From an uncultured Acidaminococcus sp. (GTDB lineage Bacteria > Bacillota_C > Negativicutes > Acidaminococcales > Acidaminococcaceae): a stretch of DNA of 26,706 nt. How positions within the stretch are numbered: the first letter of the stretch is position 1; each line of letters opens with the position of its first letter. The position numbers and the translations under genes were made by a program. Location of the stretch: contig OMUE01000234.1 of NCBI GenBank assembly GCA_900314165.1, forward strand, positions 1-26,706, given 5' to 3'. The notes under the pieces were generated by a model. That model was not told the origin of the DNA and searched no databases. It saw only the letters and a program-made list of their open reading frames with translations. Of this stretch, positions 7,018 through 14,507 are shown piece by piece.

Positions 7018-7692
7018 GTGTTGAAACCGGTGGCCCGGTACCGGGGCCAGTTGCAGTCCAAGTTCGGGCTGCCCCGGCAGGCCGGCCTGGTACCGGAACT
7101 GACCGGGTATGTGGAAATGGCAGAAGGCTTCCGCAATAAAGAACTGTTCCGGGGAATCGAGGGCTTTTCTCATATCTGGCTGCTGTGGGGTTTTTCGGAA
7201 AACCATACCTGGTCGCCTACGGTCCGGCCACCCCGCCTGGGCGGCAACGAGCGGCTGGGGGTCTTTGCTACCCGGTCTCCCTTCCGGCCCAATCCCCTGG
7301 GGCTATCCCTGGTGGAACTGGCGGCCATTCAGTGGGAGTCGGGGCAGGGTCCCCGGCTGCTCATCAACGGGGCAGACCTGATGGATGGCACGCCTATTTA
7401 TGATATCAAGCCCTATGTACCCTATGCGGACGCACGGCCGGAGGCGAAGAGCGGCTTTGCGGCAGGGGTGGACAGGCAGCTGCCCGTCCAGGCGGCTCCG
7501 GGACTTCTCTCCGTCCTTTCGGACGCGGAACAGCGGGCCCTGGAGGGTATCCTTGCCCAGGATCCCCGCCCTCATTACCAGCACGACCCTGAGAGAGTTT
7601 ACGGCCTCAGCTTTGCAGGCTGGAATGTCCGGTTCAAAGTGGGCGGGCAGGGCGTAACTGTCCTTTCTATAGAAAAAGTTAAAGGGGTGTAG
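7018..7692 (+). CDS. trmO: tRNA (N6-threonylcarbamoyladenosine-37 N6)-methyltransferase TrmO (TsaA/YaeB family)
   Basis: TrmO methylates the N6 of threonylcarbamoyladenosine 37 in tRNAs reading ACY codons, using S-adenosylmethionine. Family blocks seen: KFGLPRQAGLVPELTG near the N-terminus, FSHIWLLWGF, RLGVFATRSPFRPNPLGLSLVEL, and DLMDGTPIYDIKPYVPYAD. A C-terminal extension of about 80 residues is present, as in the longer E. coli-like members. AGGAGG at 7005-7010 is 7 bases from a GTG at 7018, and the protein then opens with LKPVARYRGQ as family members do; an ATG at 7012 is too close to it. The gene follows the SYLF gene by about 30 bases and may be co-transcribed. Confidence 0.9.
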   Translation: MLKPVARYRGQLQSKFGLPRQAGLVPELTGYVEMAEGFRNKELFRGIEGFSHIWLLWGFSENHTWSPTVRPPRLGGNERLGVFATRSPFRPNPLGLSLVELAAIQWESGQGPRLLINGADLMDGTPIYDIKPYVPYADARPEAKSGFAAGVDRQLPVQAAPGLLSVLSDAEQRALEGILAQDPRPHYQHDPERVYGLSFAGWNVRFKVGGQGVTVLSIEKVKGV

Positions 7693-7697
7693 TATTT

Positions 7698-8321
7698 ATG
7701 ATGAAGAAAGCAATCGTTGCAGGTTTGGCCCTGTGCCTGGGTCTGGCTATGCCTGTGAGCGCAGAGGTCATCCGGCAGCAGTCCCAGATTGCCAGCCTGG
7801 ATATGATCTGGCCCCAGATAAAGACGAAAAATAAGAAGGCCGCACAGGCCATCAATCTGGATATCCGTTCCTTCATGGATGACTTCCGCAATGCCTATGT
7901 GGACAGGAAGTTTGTGGCCGGCAGGACCTGGTATGATGTAAAATACGAAGACAACCAGCTGGTTTCCATCGTCATGAATGACTTACGGACCATGAATGGC
8001 GGTGTGGGCCAGACGAAGTCGGCAGGCCTGGTCTACTATAAGGCTACTGGGGAACGGCTGCCCTTGTCCTCTTTTGTCCGCGTGACCGTGGATGACCTGA
8101 ATAGTCTGCTGGATTCCCGTTTCTATCGGGAGGGGGATGTGAAGCATACGCCGGAGAAGAAAGTAACCCGGGTGCCGGAAGATTACTATCTCAATCCGGA
8201 CGGCAGCATCTCCATCCTGTTCCAGACCGGCGAGTTGGCCAATCTGTTGGATGGGGCTGTGTACTGCCGGCTCAGTCCTCAGGAAGTCCGTGAACTGAAT
8301 GAAAAGAATCCTAAACAATAA
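7698..8321 (+). CDS. exported DUF3298/DUF4163-type protein
   Basis: A 207-residue protein with a clear signal peptide (MMKKAIVAGLALCLGLAMPVSA, cut before EVIRQ). The mature part resembles the DUF3298 (RsiV C-terminal-like) fold seen in lysozyme-sensing anti-sigma factors and in PdaC: an early region of paired strands and helices, then YYKATGERLPLSSFV, a helix rich in Leu/Asp, and DYYLNPDGSISILFQTGELA near 161-180. There is no transmembrane anchor, so it is not an anti-sigma factor itself. The ribosome binding site AAAGGGG overlaps the end of trmO, which lies 5 bases upstream. The function is unknown; an envelope role is inferred. Confidence 0.75.
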   Translation: MMKKAIVAGLALCLGLAMPVSAEVIRQQSQIASLDMIWPQIKTKNKKAAQAINLDIRSFMDDFRNAYVDRKFVAGRTWYDVKYEDNQLVSIVMNDLRTMNGGVGQTKSAGLVYYKATGERLPLSSFVRVTVDDLNSLLDSRFYREGDVKHTPEKKVTRVPEDYYLNPDGSISILFQTGELANLLDGAVYCRLSPQEVRELNEKNPKQ

Positions 8322-8337
8322 GGAACAACAGCATTTT

Positions 8338-9747
8338 ATGAGACATAGCTTTTGGTGGAAGGCTCTGGCCTTCTGCCTTGCTGTGCCTCATTTCTGTTTT
8401 GCCGCTCCTCCCGAGCCTGTCCGGAAGGCAGCCCTGACAGCCGTGGCAGCAGCCGTATGTGCCGGGGCCTATAAGGAAGGAGCGGGGGAAGAAAATAACT
8501 ATCTGAGGGACTATGGCTGGCAGCTGATTCCCTATAAAGAAGAACAAGAGGGAGCCCGGGTACACTTTACCCTGGCCCGGCGGCCGGAATCCGTCAGTGG
8601 AGAACACCTGGCCCTGCTGGCGTTTCGCGGCAGTGCTTCAAAAGAGGACTGGCAGCTGAATCTGCGGACGAAGCCGATTCCTTTTGAAGAAGGGCCGGCT
8701 TCTTCCGGCCAGGAATCTGCTGAAACGATCCCCCTGGTTCACAAAGGCTTTTTCAGTTATGCCCAGGCAGCCCTGGCAGCGCCTGTAGATCTGGACGGGG
8801 ATGGGAAAGCTGATGATGTGGCACAATTCCTGCAGCAGCACCCGGACTGGAAACTGCTGCTGACCGGTCATAGCCTGGGAGGAGCGGGCGCAACCCTGTA
8901 CGGGGAGCTTTTAGCCCGGCAGGGGGTCAGAAAAGAACAGATTCCCATTGTTACGTTCGGGGCTCCTGCCGTAGGCAATGAGGCCTTTGGCAGAAAGTAC
9001 GGTCCAAATGTCAATCTGCGGCGGGTGGTCACCTCTTATGACCCGGTTCCCGGAGCCCTGCAGACCTTCTACAAAGGGTATGGCTATCGGCAGTTTGGTG
9101 AAGAGAAAAAATTCAATCTGTCCGGAAACTATACGGACTATCAGCATCCTGTTTCTTATTACCTGGATCTGGCCGTACTGGATTATTATCGGGAACGGGA
9201 CAAAGCCGTGGCCGAAGGCAGGATGGCTGAACGTCCCATGGCTAAATCCGGCAGCGGGCCTCTCGTAGCCCTGGCGGTCTATGATCAGGATAATGGAGCG
9301 GATACCCGGTTTTCCCCGGAACTGGGCCGGCTGATCCTGGACGAATACAGGAACCTGCTGCCCCATTACAAAGTCCTGGCCTATGAACATAGCAGCCATA
9401 CAGAAAATGCCCCGAACGGAGTGGCCCTGGAAAGGTTGAAACGGCAGGGCCGGGAAGCCGGGGCAGAGTATCTGCTGGTCCTTGCAGGAGAAAGAAGACG
9501 GGTGGGCCGGACGGACAAATGGTATCTCCACTCGGCCCAGGGGCTGTTTGACCTGACGGGCCCTGGGACGCTGTCACTGACGGACCGGAGTACCCGGGTC
9601 CGCTTTGAACAGGGCTTTGTCCAGGGTACGCTGGCCCTTTTAGCAGGACAAAAGAACGTTCTGCGGCAGTATCTGCCCGGTCTTGCCGGGAACAATCTGT
9701 TTTGGACACAAATGAGGGAAGAAGGGGAGCAAGTTGAAAATCATTGA
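8338..9747 (+). CDS. exported class 3 lipase with calcium-loop-like insert and extra C-terminal domain
   Basis: A probable secreted lipase/esterase of about 469 residues. The signal peptide ends near FCFA (residues 19-22). The class 3 lipase core spans about 30-285: LLAFRGSASKEDW near 93-105, nucleophile Ser179 in TGHSLGG, FGAPAVGNEAF near 208-217, acid Asp235 in SYDPVPG and base His270 in YQHPVSYYL. A DxDxDG-type loop, DLDGDGKADD (151-160), sits just before the nucleophile strand and could bind calcium. Residues about 305-469 form a second domain that I do not recognise, with alternating strands and helices (VALAVYDQDNG onward). The ATG at 8338 gives a clean signal peptide, though one at 8299, overlapping the previous gene, is possible. 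The end overlaps the amidohydrolase start by 14 bases. Confidence 0.85.
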   Translation: MRHSFWWKALAFCLAVPHFCFAAPPEPVRKAALTAVAAAVCAGAYKEGAGEENNYLRDYGWQLIPYKEEQEGARVHFTLARRPESVSGEHLALLAFRGSASKEDWQLNLRTKPIPFEEGPASSGQESAETIPLVHKGFFSYAQAALAAPVDLDGDGKADDVAQFLQQHPDWKLLLTGHSLGGAGATLYGELLARQGVRKEQIPIVTFGAPAVGNEAFGRKYGPNVNLRRVVTSYDPVPGALQTFYKGYGYRQFGEEKKFNLSGNYTDYQHPVSYYLDLAVLDYYRERDKAVAEGRMAERPMAKSGSGPLVALAVYDQDNGADTRFSPELGRLILDEYRNLLPHYKVLAYEHSSHTENAPNGVALERLKRQGREAGAEYLLVLAGERRRVGRTDKWYLHSAQGLFDLTGPGTLSLTDRSTRVRFEQGFVQGTLALLAGQKNVLRQYLPGLAGNNLFWTQMREEGEQVENH

Positions 9748-10612
9748 TGGCCATATGCACTTTTATAAGTGCGAAGGCTTTGATTTTATTGCCAAAGAGG
9801 CAGGCCATGAAAATACGGTGGAAAACTACCTGGCTTCCTGCCGGAAAAATCACGTAGTCATGAGCGTGGTCATGGGCAACAGCAAGCTGGGACCTGCCCA
9901 ATTCGGCGGCGTGGTGCCCAGAGTGCCGGATCTGGCAGGGAAATTTGATCTGGAACACTATAACCAGCCCAAAGAGATTGCTTATTGTGCCGGATTGGAA
10001 AGCAATGCTCTGACAGAGGAAAATTGTAAGGCGACAGCCCTGGAGTTTGAGCGCTGCCTGAAGACACCCCAGTGCGTGGGCATCAAAATCTACCTGGGCT
10101 ACAACCAGGTCTATGCCTATGATAAGCGCCATTATCCCCTGTATGAGCTGGCTGAAGCCTATCATGTACCCGTCGTGTTTCACACCGGGGATACGGCTGG
10201 GGGCTATGGCCTGCTGAAATACGCCCATCCTCTGACCATCGATGAGGTGGCCGTAGCCTTTCCCCGGGTGAAATTCGTCATCGCCCACTGTGGCAATCCC
10301 TGGCTGCTGGATGCCCTGGAAGTGGCGGCCAAGGATGCCAATGTATATGTGGATCTGTCCGGATTGCTGGAAGGCAAATTCGACGGTTCGATCTTTTATG
10401 AGAAACACAGGGATTATTTCCGTTATCTGCGTATGTGGCTGGATTATGTGGGCCGCTATGACAAGGTCATCTACGGTACGGACTGGCCCCTCATCAACCT
10501 GCGCAGCTATATCGACGTTATGAAGCTGACCATCCCGGAAGAACACCATCAGGAGTTCTTTTATGAAAATGCCCTGCAGGTGTACGGGAAGCTGAATACC
10601 TTGCTGGGATAA
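9734..10612 (+). CDS. amidohydrolase family 2 (TIM-barrel metal-dependent hydrolase)
   Basis: A 292-residue cytoplasmic metal-dependent hydrolase or decarboxylase of the amidohydrolase superfamily. Metal-site residues are visible: His7 and His9 in DGHMH, His150 in VFHTGDT, His185 in IAHCGNPW, and catalytic Asp250 in YGTDWPL. The start is a TTG at 9734 with GGGGAG upstream, inside the last codons of the lipase gene, so translation is probably coupled. The substrate is not predictable; relatives include carboxymuconate-semialdehyde-type decarboxylases and uncharacterised hydrolases. It is the last gene before the second REP-like pair. Confidence 0.87.
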   Translation: MKIIDGHMHFYKCEGFDFIAKEAGHENTVENYLASCRKNHVVMSVVMGNSKLGPAQFGGVVPRVPDLAGKFDLEHYNQPKEIAYCAGLESNALTEENCKATALEFERCLKTPQCVGIKIYLGYNQVYAYDKRHYPLYELAEAYHVPVVFHTGDTAGGYGLLKYAHPLTIDEVAVAFPRVKFVIAHCGNPWLLDALEVAAKDANVYVDLSGLLEGKFDGSIFYEKHRDYFRYLRMWLDYVGRYDKVIYGTDWPLINLRSYIDVMKLTIPEEHHQEFFYENALQVYGKLNTLLG

Positions 10613-10709
10613 AGTGCAAAGTGCAGTGCACTACTAGCGACTGGTATAGAAACCCACAATTAACTTCCATTTATAACTAAAAATATACACCAAATTCAGA
10701 TATGACTGC

Positions 10710-10736
10710 GTAGGGGCTTATCGTGAGATAAGCCCA
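10710..10736 (+). repeat. GTAG-headed REP-like unit 3
   Basis: GTAG at 10710 is followed by a perfect 9-bp stem, GGGCTTATC (10714-10722) and GATAAGCCC (10727-10735), with a 4-base loop. It has the same head, GTAGGGGC, as the pair near 6209-6320 but a different stem body. The 10613-10876 gap otherwise holds no gene; an AT-rich stretch near 10814-10830 could carry a weak promoter for the next gene. Confidence 0.6.
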
Positions 10737-10766
10737 CTAAAGTTAGTTTGTTAGGGAATCCTTGGT

Positions 10767-10792
10767 GGGCGCATCTTACGATGCGCCCCTAC
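10767..10792 (-). repeat. GTAG-headed REP-like unit 4
   Basis: On the minus strand it begins GTAGGGGCGCATC (from 10792) and closes with GATGCGCCC, giving a perfect 9-bp stem (10767-10775 with 10780-10788) and a 4-base loop. It is inverted relative to unit 3, with the GTAG heads pointing outward, the opposite of the first pair. Confidence 0.6.
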
Positions 10793-10876
10793 GGTTGCAA
10801 ATTTCGGTGTAGGTTTTTAATATATAAATTATTTGAGGCTTGTTGTACCAGCCCACGAACTAAGGAGGAATATATA

Positions 10877-11341
10877 ATGATTACCGGAACACAGAAAGAA
10901 ATCGCACGGGTACTGCCCTATGTGGCAGGCAATGTGAAGAAAGCTCTGGAAATGGTGGCTGACCTGGACCTGAAGGCACTGCCTTTGGGCAAGAATCAGC
11001 TGGAAGGGGACGATATCTACGCCAACGTCAATGAATACCTGACGGAACCGGTGGAAGACCGTCGTCCGGAAAAACATTTCCAATATATTGATATCCAGCT
11101 GCTGGCCTACGGCAAAGAGAGCATCGGCTATACGGATGTAGAAAACGCCAGCGGACTGACAGAAGACCGTTCGGAACGGGATGACGTGGTCTTCTATGGT
11201 CATACGGAAAAAGAAAACTTTGTCTACCTGAAAGAAGGCGACTTCGCCATCTTCTTCCCCTGGGAAGTCCATCGTCCCAACTGCTATTACGGCAATGGCC
11301 CCTTCAAAGTGAAGAAGGTTGTGGTGAAGGTACGAGTGTAA
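10877..11341 (+). CDS. YhcH/YjgK/YiaL family (DUF386) cupin protein
   Basis: A 154-residue single-domain jelly-roll protein of the YhcH/YjgK/YiaL family, linked in other bacteria to sugar catabolism or biofilm control (TabA). Family landmarks: LEGDDIYANVNEY near 42-54, EKHFQYIDIQLL near 65-76 with likely metal ligand His67, and FFPWEVHRPNCY with His132. AAGGAGGA at about 10862-10869 sets the ATG at 10877; a longer frame opening at a TTG near 10748 runs through a REP-like unit and is rejected. It precedes the receptor gene by 34 bases and may share its transcript. No sialic-acid or other sugar genes are nearby, so the substrate stays open. Confidence 0.9.
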   Translation: MITGTQKEIARVLPYVAGNVKKALEMVADLDLKALPLGKNQLEGDDIYANVNEYLTEPVEDRRPEKHFQYIDIQLLAYGKESIGYTDVENASGLTEDRSERDDVVFYGHTEKENFVYLKEGDFAIFFPWEVHRPNCYYGNGPFKVKKVVVKVRV

Positions 11342-11375
11342 AGGCCGCTGCAGAGCGATTAGGGAGCTAATTTTC

Positions 11376-13352
11376 ATGAGGGGAAGACAGATTATCGTAT
11401 GGGGCACGGCAGCTGCCCTGACCATCTGTGCCACCGGCTACGCCCAGGCGGCACAGCCGGCGCCAGCCGTCCAGGACATTGTCATAACAGCTACCAGGAC
11501 AAAGGTAACTGCCAGACAGAATCCCCTGGCAGTGGAAGTGCTGCACAGCGAAGAGCTGAAGCGAAAAGGGGCCTATACGGTTCAGGATGCCCTGAAAACT
11601 ATGACGAGCCTGGACGTGACGGAAAACGGCATGTTCATGGTTGGCAATAACGTGAGCATCCGGGGCATGGGCTCAAGCCAGACCCTGCTTCTGCTGGATG
11701 GCCGCCGCCTGGCAGGGGAAGATTCCAAAGAAGCCATGAATGCCTACGAGCTGAACCGGATCAACCTGAATCAGGTGGAACGCATCGAGGTCCTCCGGGG
11801 TTCAGGCTCTGCGGTCTGGGGCAGTGATGCTACGGGCGGCGTCATCAACATCATTATGAAGAAGGACAAGCCGGCAGGTGCTTATGCTGGCACCCGCACA
11901 GGAACCCTGGCGTCCTCTGTGTACGGAGGCTTCTCTACCAGGGATCTGGGAAAACTGAACCTGTCCGTGGATGCTGATCTGACAAAGGTCAGGAAACGGA
12001 CAGCGGACGGTACGACGAACCAGTATGGACCCCGCCGGACTGTGAGCTTTGACGGTTCTTACCATTTTGATGACGACAGCGGCCTGGAATTTGGCGCTGG
12101 TTTCTTAAAAGAGCAATTCTCGGCTCGCAGCAAGAATTACCGGTTCCAGCCTGTCCAGGATTATTACGACAACAATCGCTCATCCTATTACGTGAAATAT
12201 TACGGAAGTAGTTTGAAGAATGATTGGGAAGTGCAATCCTATTACAACCGCCTGGGCAGGGAAAGCCGGGATCGGGACCAGGCTGGCTGGACGGACTTCA
12301 ACCATGCCAGATATTCGGTGTGGGTCAATGAAGCCAGGAATACGTACACCATGGATGAGCGGAATACGCTGACCTATGGTCTGGAGCATAAGGTCCAGAA
12401 GGCCGGTGGTACACGGTTTGCCAATGCCGGCGGCCATAGCAGGACGGAACAGTATCTGGGCCTGAACAGCCGGTATGGCTCTGCCAGTGTGAAGACCTAT
12501 GCTTTTTACCTGCAGGACGAAATGAAACTGGGCCGCCTGCTCTTTATCCCGTCCGTCCGCTTTGACCATCATGACAGTTTCGGCAGTGAATGGTCGCCCC
12601 GGGCCGGGCTGACCTATACTCTCAGTAAAGCCAGCCGGTTGAAAGTGAACTATGGCCGGGCCTATCGGGCACCCGGCATTTTCGAACTGTATGCAGACTT
12701 TGACCATTCCCCTGTGCCAGGATACTTTATCCATTTGGCTGGCAACCCTGACCTGCGGCCGGAAAAAACAGTAAACTTCGATCTGAGTTTTGAAACGGAA
12801 AAGGGGAAAGCGGAGGGAAAAGTCACGTATTTCCATAACAAAGTTTCCAATCTCATCAACCGGCAGGCAGACTATGCTCGTTACAACAGAGCCCATCACC
12901 GGTTTGAAGGAATCTATCATTATGTGAATATCGACGAAGCCACCCTGCAGGGACTGGAAGCCGAGGCAAAATACACTTTTGACAAGCACTGGTCCCTGAA
13001 GACGAATTACACCTATCTGGATGCCCGGGACGGGGCCGGACGGCGGCTTACAGGCCGTGCTTATAATACGGGCACCGTGGAGCTGGGCTGGACCGATGGC
13101 ACGAAGAAACCCTGGACGGCCACGCTCTATACCCAATGGTTCCAGAATTATCTCAGCGACGGGGAAACGAGCCGGAACCGGGTGGAAGACAGCTATACGT
13201 ACAGCCTGACGAATTTCGTGGTCACAAAGGAAATCGGGAACCTGTCCCTGTATGCCGGCGTGGACAATCTGTTCAATAAGACCTTTGGTCAAGAGGATGC
13301 TCTGTGGAACGATGGCCGCACCTGGCGGGCCGGGGCAGAATGGAAGTTCTAA
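11376..13352 (+). CDS. TonB-dependent outer-membrane receptor, haem-type (copy 1)
   Basis: A 658-residue outer-membrane active transporter. The signal peptide ends near AQA (residues 23-25); a TonB-box-like DIVITATR follows at 34-41. The plug domain (about 45-165) has SIRGMGSSQTLLLLDGRRL and RIEVLRGSGSAVWGSDATGGVINI, and the remainder is a 22-strand-type beta-barrel ending in WRAGAEWKF with a terminal Phe. A YRAP...NPDL pair with a His between, seen around 12660-12755, resembles the FRAP/NPNL boxes of haem and haemoglobin receptors. It is closely similar along its length to the receptor at 20818-22797. The ribosome binding site AGGGAG lies 9 bases upstream. It has its own terminator and sits just before the haem operon. 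Substrate assignment is inference. Confidence 0.9.
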   Translation: MRGRQIIVWGTAAALTICATGYAQAAQPAPAVQDIVITATRTKVTARQNPLAVEVLHSEELKRKGAYTVQDALKTMTSLDVTENGMFMVGNNVSIRGMGSSQTLLLLDGRRLAGEDSKEAMNAYELNRINLNQVERIEVLRGSGSAVWGSDATGGVINIIMKKDKPAGAYAGTRTGTLASSVYGGFSTRDLGKLNLSVDADLTKVRKRTADGTTNQYGPRRTVSFDGSYHFDDDSGLEFGAGFLKEQFSARSKNYRFQPVQDYYDNNRSSYYVKYYGSSLKNDWEVQSYYNRLGRESRDRDQAGWTDFNHARYSVWVNEARNTYTMDERNTLTYGLEHKVQKAGGTRFANAGGHSRTEQYLGLNSRYGSASVKTYAFYLQDEMKLGRLLFIPSVRFDHHDSFGSEWSPRAGLTYTLSKASRLKVNYGRAYRAPGIFELYADFDHSPVPGYFIHLAGNPDLRPEKTVNFDLSFETEKGKAEGKVTYFHNKVSNLINRQADYARYNRAHHRFEGIYHYVNIDEATLQGLEAEAKYTFDKHWSLKTNYTYLDARDGAGRRLTGRAYNTGTVELGWTDGTKKPWTATLYTQWFQNYLSDGETSRNRVEDSYTYSLTNFVVTKEIGNLSLYAGVDNLFNKTFGQEDALWNDGRTWRAGAEWKF

Positions 13353-13355
13353 TAT

Positions 13356-13389
13356 AAAAATCCGCTTGTTAACTGCAGGCGGATTTTTT
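13356..13389 (+). terminator. Rho-independent terminator after receptor copy 1
   Basis: AAAAATCCGC (13356-13365) pairs with GCGGATTTTT (13379-13388) across a 13-base loop, with a run of T on the 3' side. It separates receptor copy 1 from the next promoter, which begins two bases later. Confidence 0.85.
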
Positions 13390-13390
13390 A

Positions 13391-13419
13391 TTGACGGAAA
13401 TTAAGTGAAATGGTATACT
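13391..13419 (+). promoter_or_regulatory. promoter of the haem uptake and degradation operon
   Basis: TTGACG (13391-13396), 17 bases, TATACT (13414-13419), with TG one base before the -10 (extended -10). This is a strong sigma-A-type promoter. The predicted start is near 13426, leaving a leader of about 89 bases. Confidence 0.75.
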
Positions 13420-13429
13420 CTTCAAATAG

Positions 13430-13447
13430 AGTTAGACAAATCTAACT
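13430..13447. promoter_or_regulatory. palindromic operator candidate (DtxR-family-like) at the haem operon promoter
   Basis: AGTTAGA (13430-13436) and TCTAACT (13441-13447) form a perfect 7-bp inverted repeat around CAAA. It lies about +5 to +22 from the predicted start, where a repressor would block transcription. The TTAGAC...TCTAA form is closer to DtxR/IdeR-type metal-repressor boxes than to a Fur box. The regulator is not in the window, so the assignment is inferred. Confidence 0.5.
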
Positions 13448-13460
13448 TAAATAATATATA

Positions 13461-13499
13461 AAATATAAAATTACAAGTATAAATCAAAATATAAAATTA
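13461..13499 (+). repeat. AT-rich leader with 13-base direct repeat
   Basis: An exact 13-base repeat of AAATATAAAATTA occurs at 13461-13473 and 13487-13499 in a leader that is almost all A and T from 13448 on. The second copy runs into the AGGAG ribosome binding site of the binding-protein gene. Low structure there could favour ribosome loading; no other role is evident. Confidence 0.6.
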
Positions 13500-13514
13500 G
13501 GAGAAACTAATCAA

Positions 13515-14507
13515 ATGAAAAAACTATTAGCTGCATTTTTCTCTCTTCTGGCATTGCTGAGCCTTGCAGGCTGTGGCACTTCCCCTGCTCCGAAACAGGA
13601 AACAAAGAAGCAGGAAGCCAAAATTGTCCTGCCTTTTGGCAAAAGCCTGGAAAAGGCCGGTATCAAAGGCAGCCTGACTCTGGCAAAGAAACCGGAACGG
13701 GTCGTATCCCTGACGAATACGCCGGTGCTGACTCTGGAGGCCCTGGGCATCAATCAGGTGGGGATCCCCAATACGAAGGTGCTGCAATGGCCTGAAAGCC
13801 TGAAGAAAAAGGCAAAACTGTTTCAGACTGGTATGCGTTCCAATATCGATATCGAATCTGTCATCGCCCTTCAGCCAGACCTGGTCATCGTAGGCTACCA
13901 TGCCCGGGATACGTATGGCAAGATCCTGGAACGGGAAAAGATTCCCGTCTATTACGTAGATGCCGGTCCTACGGTTTCTTATGCGTCGGTGAAAGAGATG
14001 ACGCTGACTTTCGTGGATGCCTTCGGCAAGGACACAGAGGCCGGCAAAGCCATCAAAAAGAAGTTTGCTGATGTAGAGCAGCAGATGACGGAGGAGAAAA
14101 AGAAGAATGCCGGGAAGAAAGTCATGGTCATGCAGGCGGCTCCTCCCCGTTTCTATCTGCAGAATCAATTCGGTACGGTAGGTTCCATGCTGCATCTGCT
14201 GGGTTTTACGAATGTAGCGCCGGCAAAGGGCGGCATCATGATTCCCATGAATCAGGAACAGGCTCTGAGCTACAATCCGGACCTGGTGGTCTGCGTCAGT
14301 GCCATGGCTGGCGAAAATGAACAACGGGATATTATGGAAAAGGAATTTGCTGACCATAAGGACTATTGGTCTCATTTTGAAGCAATCCAGTCCGGCAGAG
14401 TCATCTATCTGCCCAAAATCTTCGCCATTTCCGGCGGGCTGGATGAAATCGACCAGATCCAGAATCTTATAAGCCGGCTCCATGCTTTGGAAAAGGGGCA
14501 GCCATGA
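13515..14507 (+). CDS. ABC transporter substrate-binding lipoprotein (haem/corrinoid/siderophore type)
   Basis: A periplasmic lipoprotein that delivers ligand to the FecCD permease encoded next. The lipobox is LAGC with Cys20. The helical-backbone (class III, BtuF/HmuT-like) fold shows as PERVVSLTNTPVLTLEALGI near 56-75, IDIESVIALQPDLVIVGYHAR near 111-131, a long helix rich in Lys/Glu near 180-195, and YNPDLVVCV near 252-260. Its 330 residues are usual. AGGAG at 13499-13503 precedes the ATG by 11 bases. The haem substrate is inferred from the operon (receptor, ChaN-like protein, radical SAM haem enzyme); the fold alone also fits ferric siderophore or cobalamin. It is the first gene of the operon and its stop overlaps the permease start by 4 bases. 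Confidence 0.88.
   Translation: MKKLLAAFFSLLALLSLAGCGTSPAPKQETKKQEAKIVLPFGKSLEKAGIKGSLTLAKKPERVVSLTNTPVLTLEALGINQVGIPNTKVLQWPESLKKKAKLFQTGMRSNIDIESVIALQPDLVIVGYHARDTYGKILEREKIPVYYVDAGPTVSYASVKEMTLTFVDAFGKDTEAGKAIKKKFADVEQQMTEEKKKNAGKKVMVMQAAPPRFYLQNQFGTVGSMLHLLGFTNVAPAKGGIMIPMNQEQALSYNPDLVVCVSAMAGENEQRDIMEKEFADHKDYWSHFEAIQSGRVIYLPKIFAISGGLDEIDQIQNLISRLHALEKGQP

Noticed and set aside
10748..10876. N-terminal extension of the YhcH-like protein
   Set aside because: It reads through a REP-like unit. AAGGAGGA sits before the ATG at 10877, where the family's usual N-terminus begins.
13430..13447. Fur box at the haem operon promoter
   Set aside because: The palindrome lacks the GATAAT/ATTATC hexamers of Fur sites; a DtxR-type reading fits better and is given with moderate confidence.
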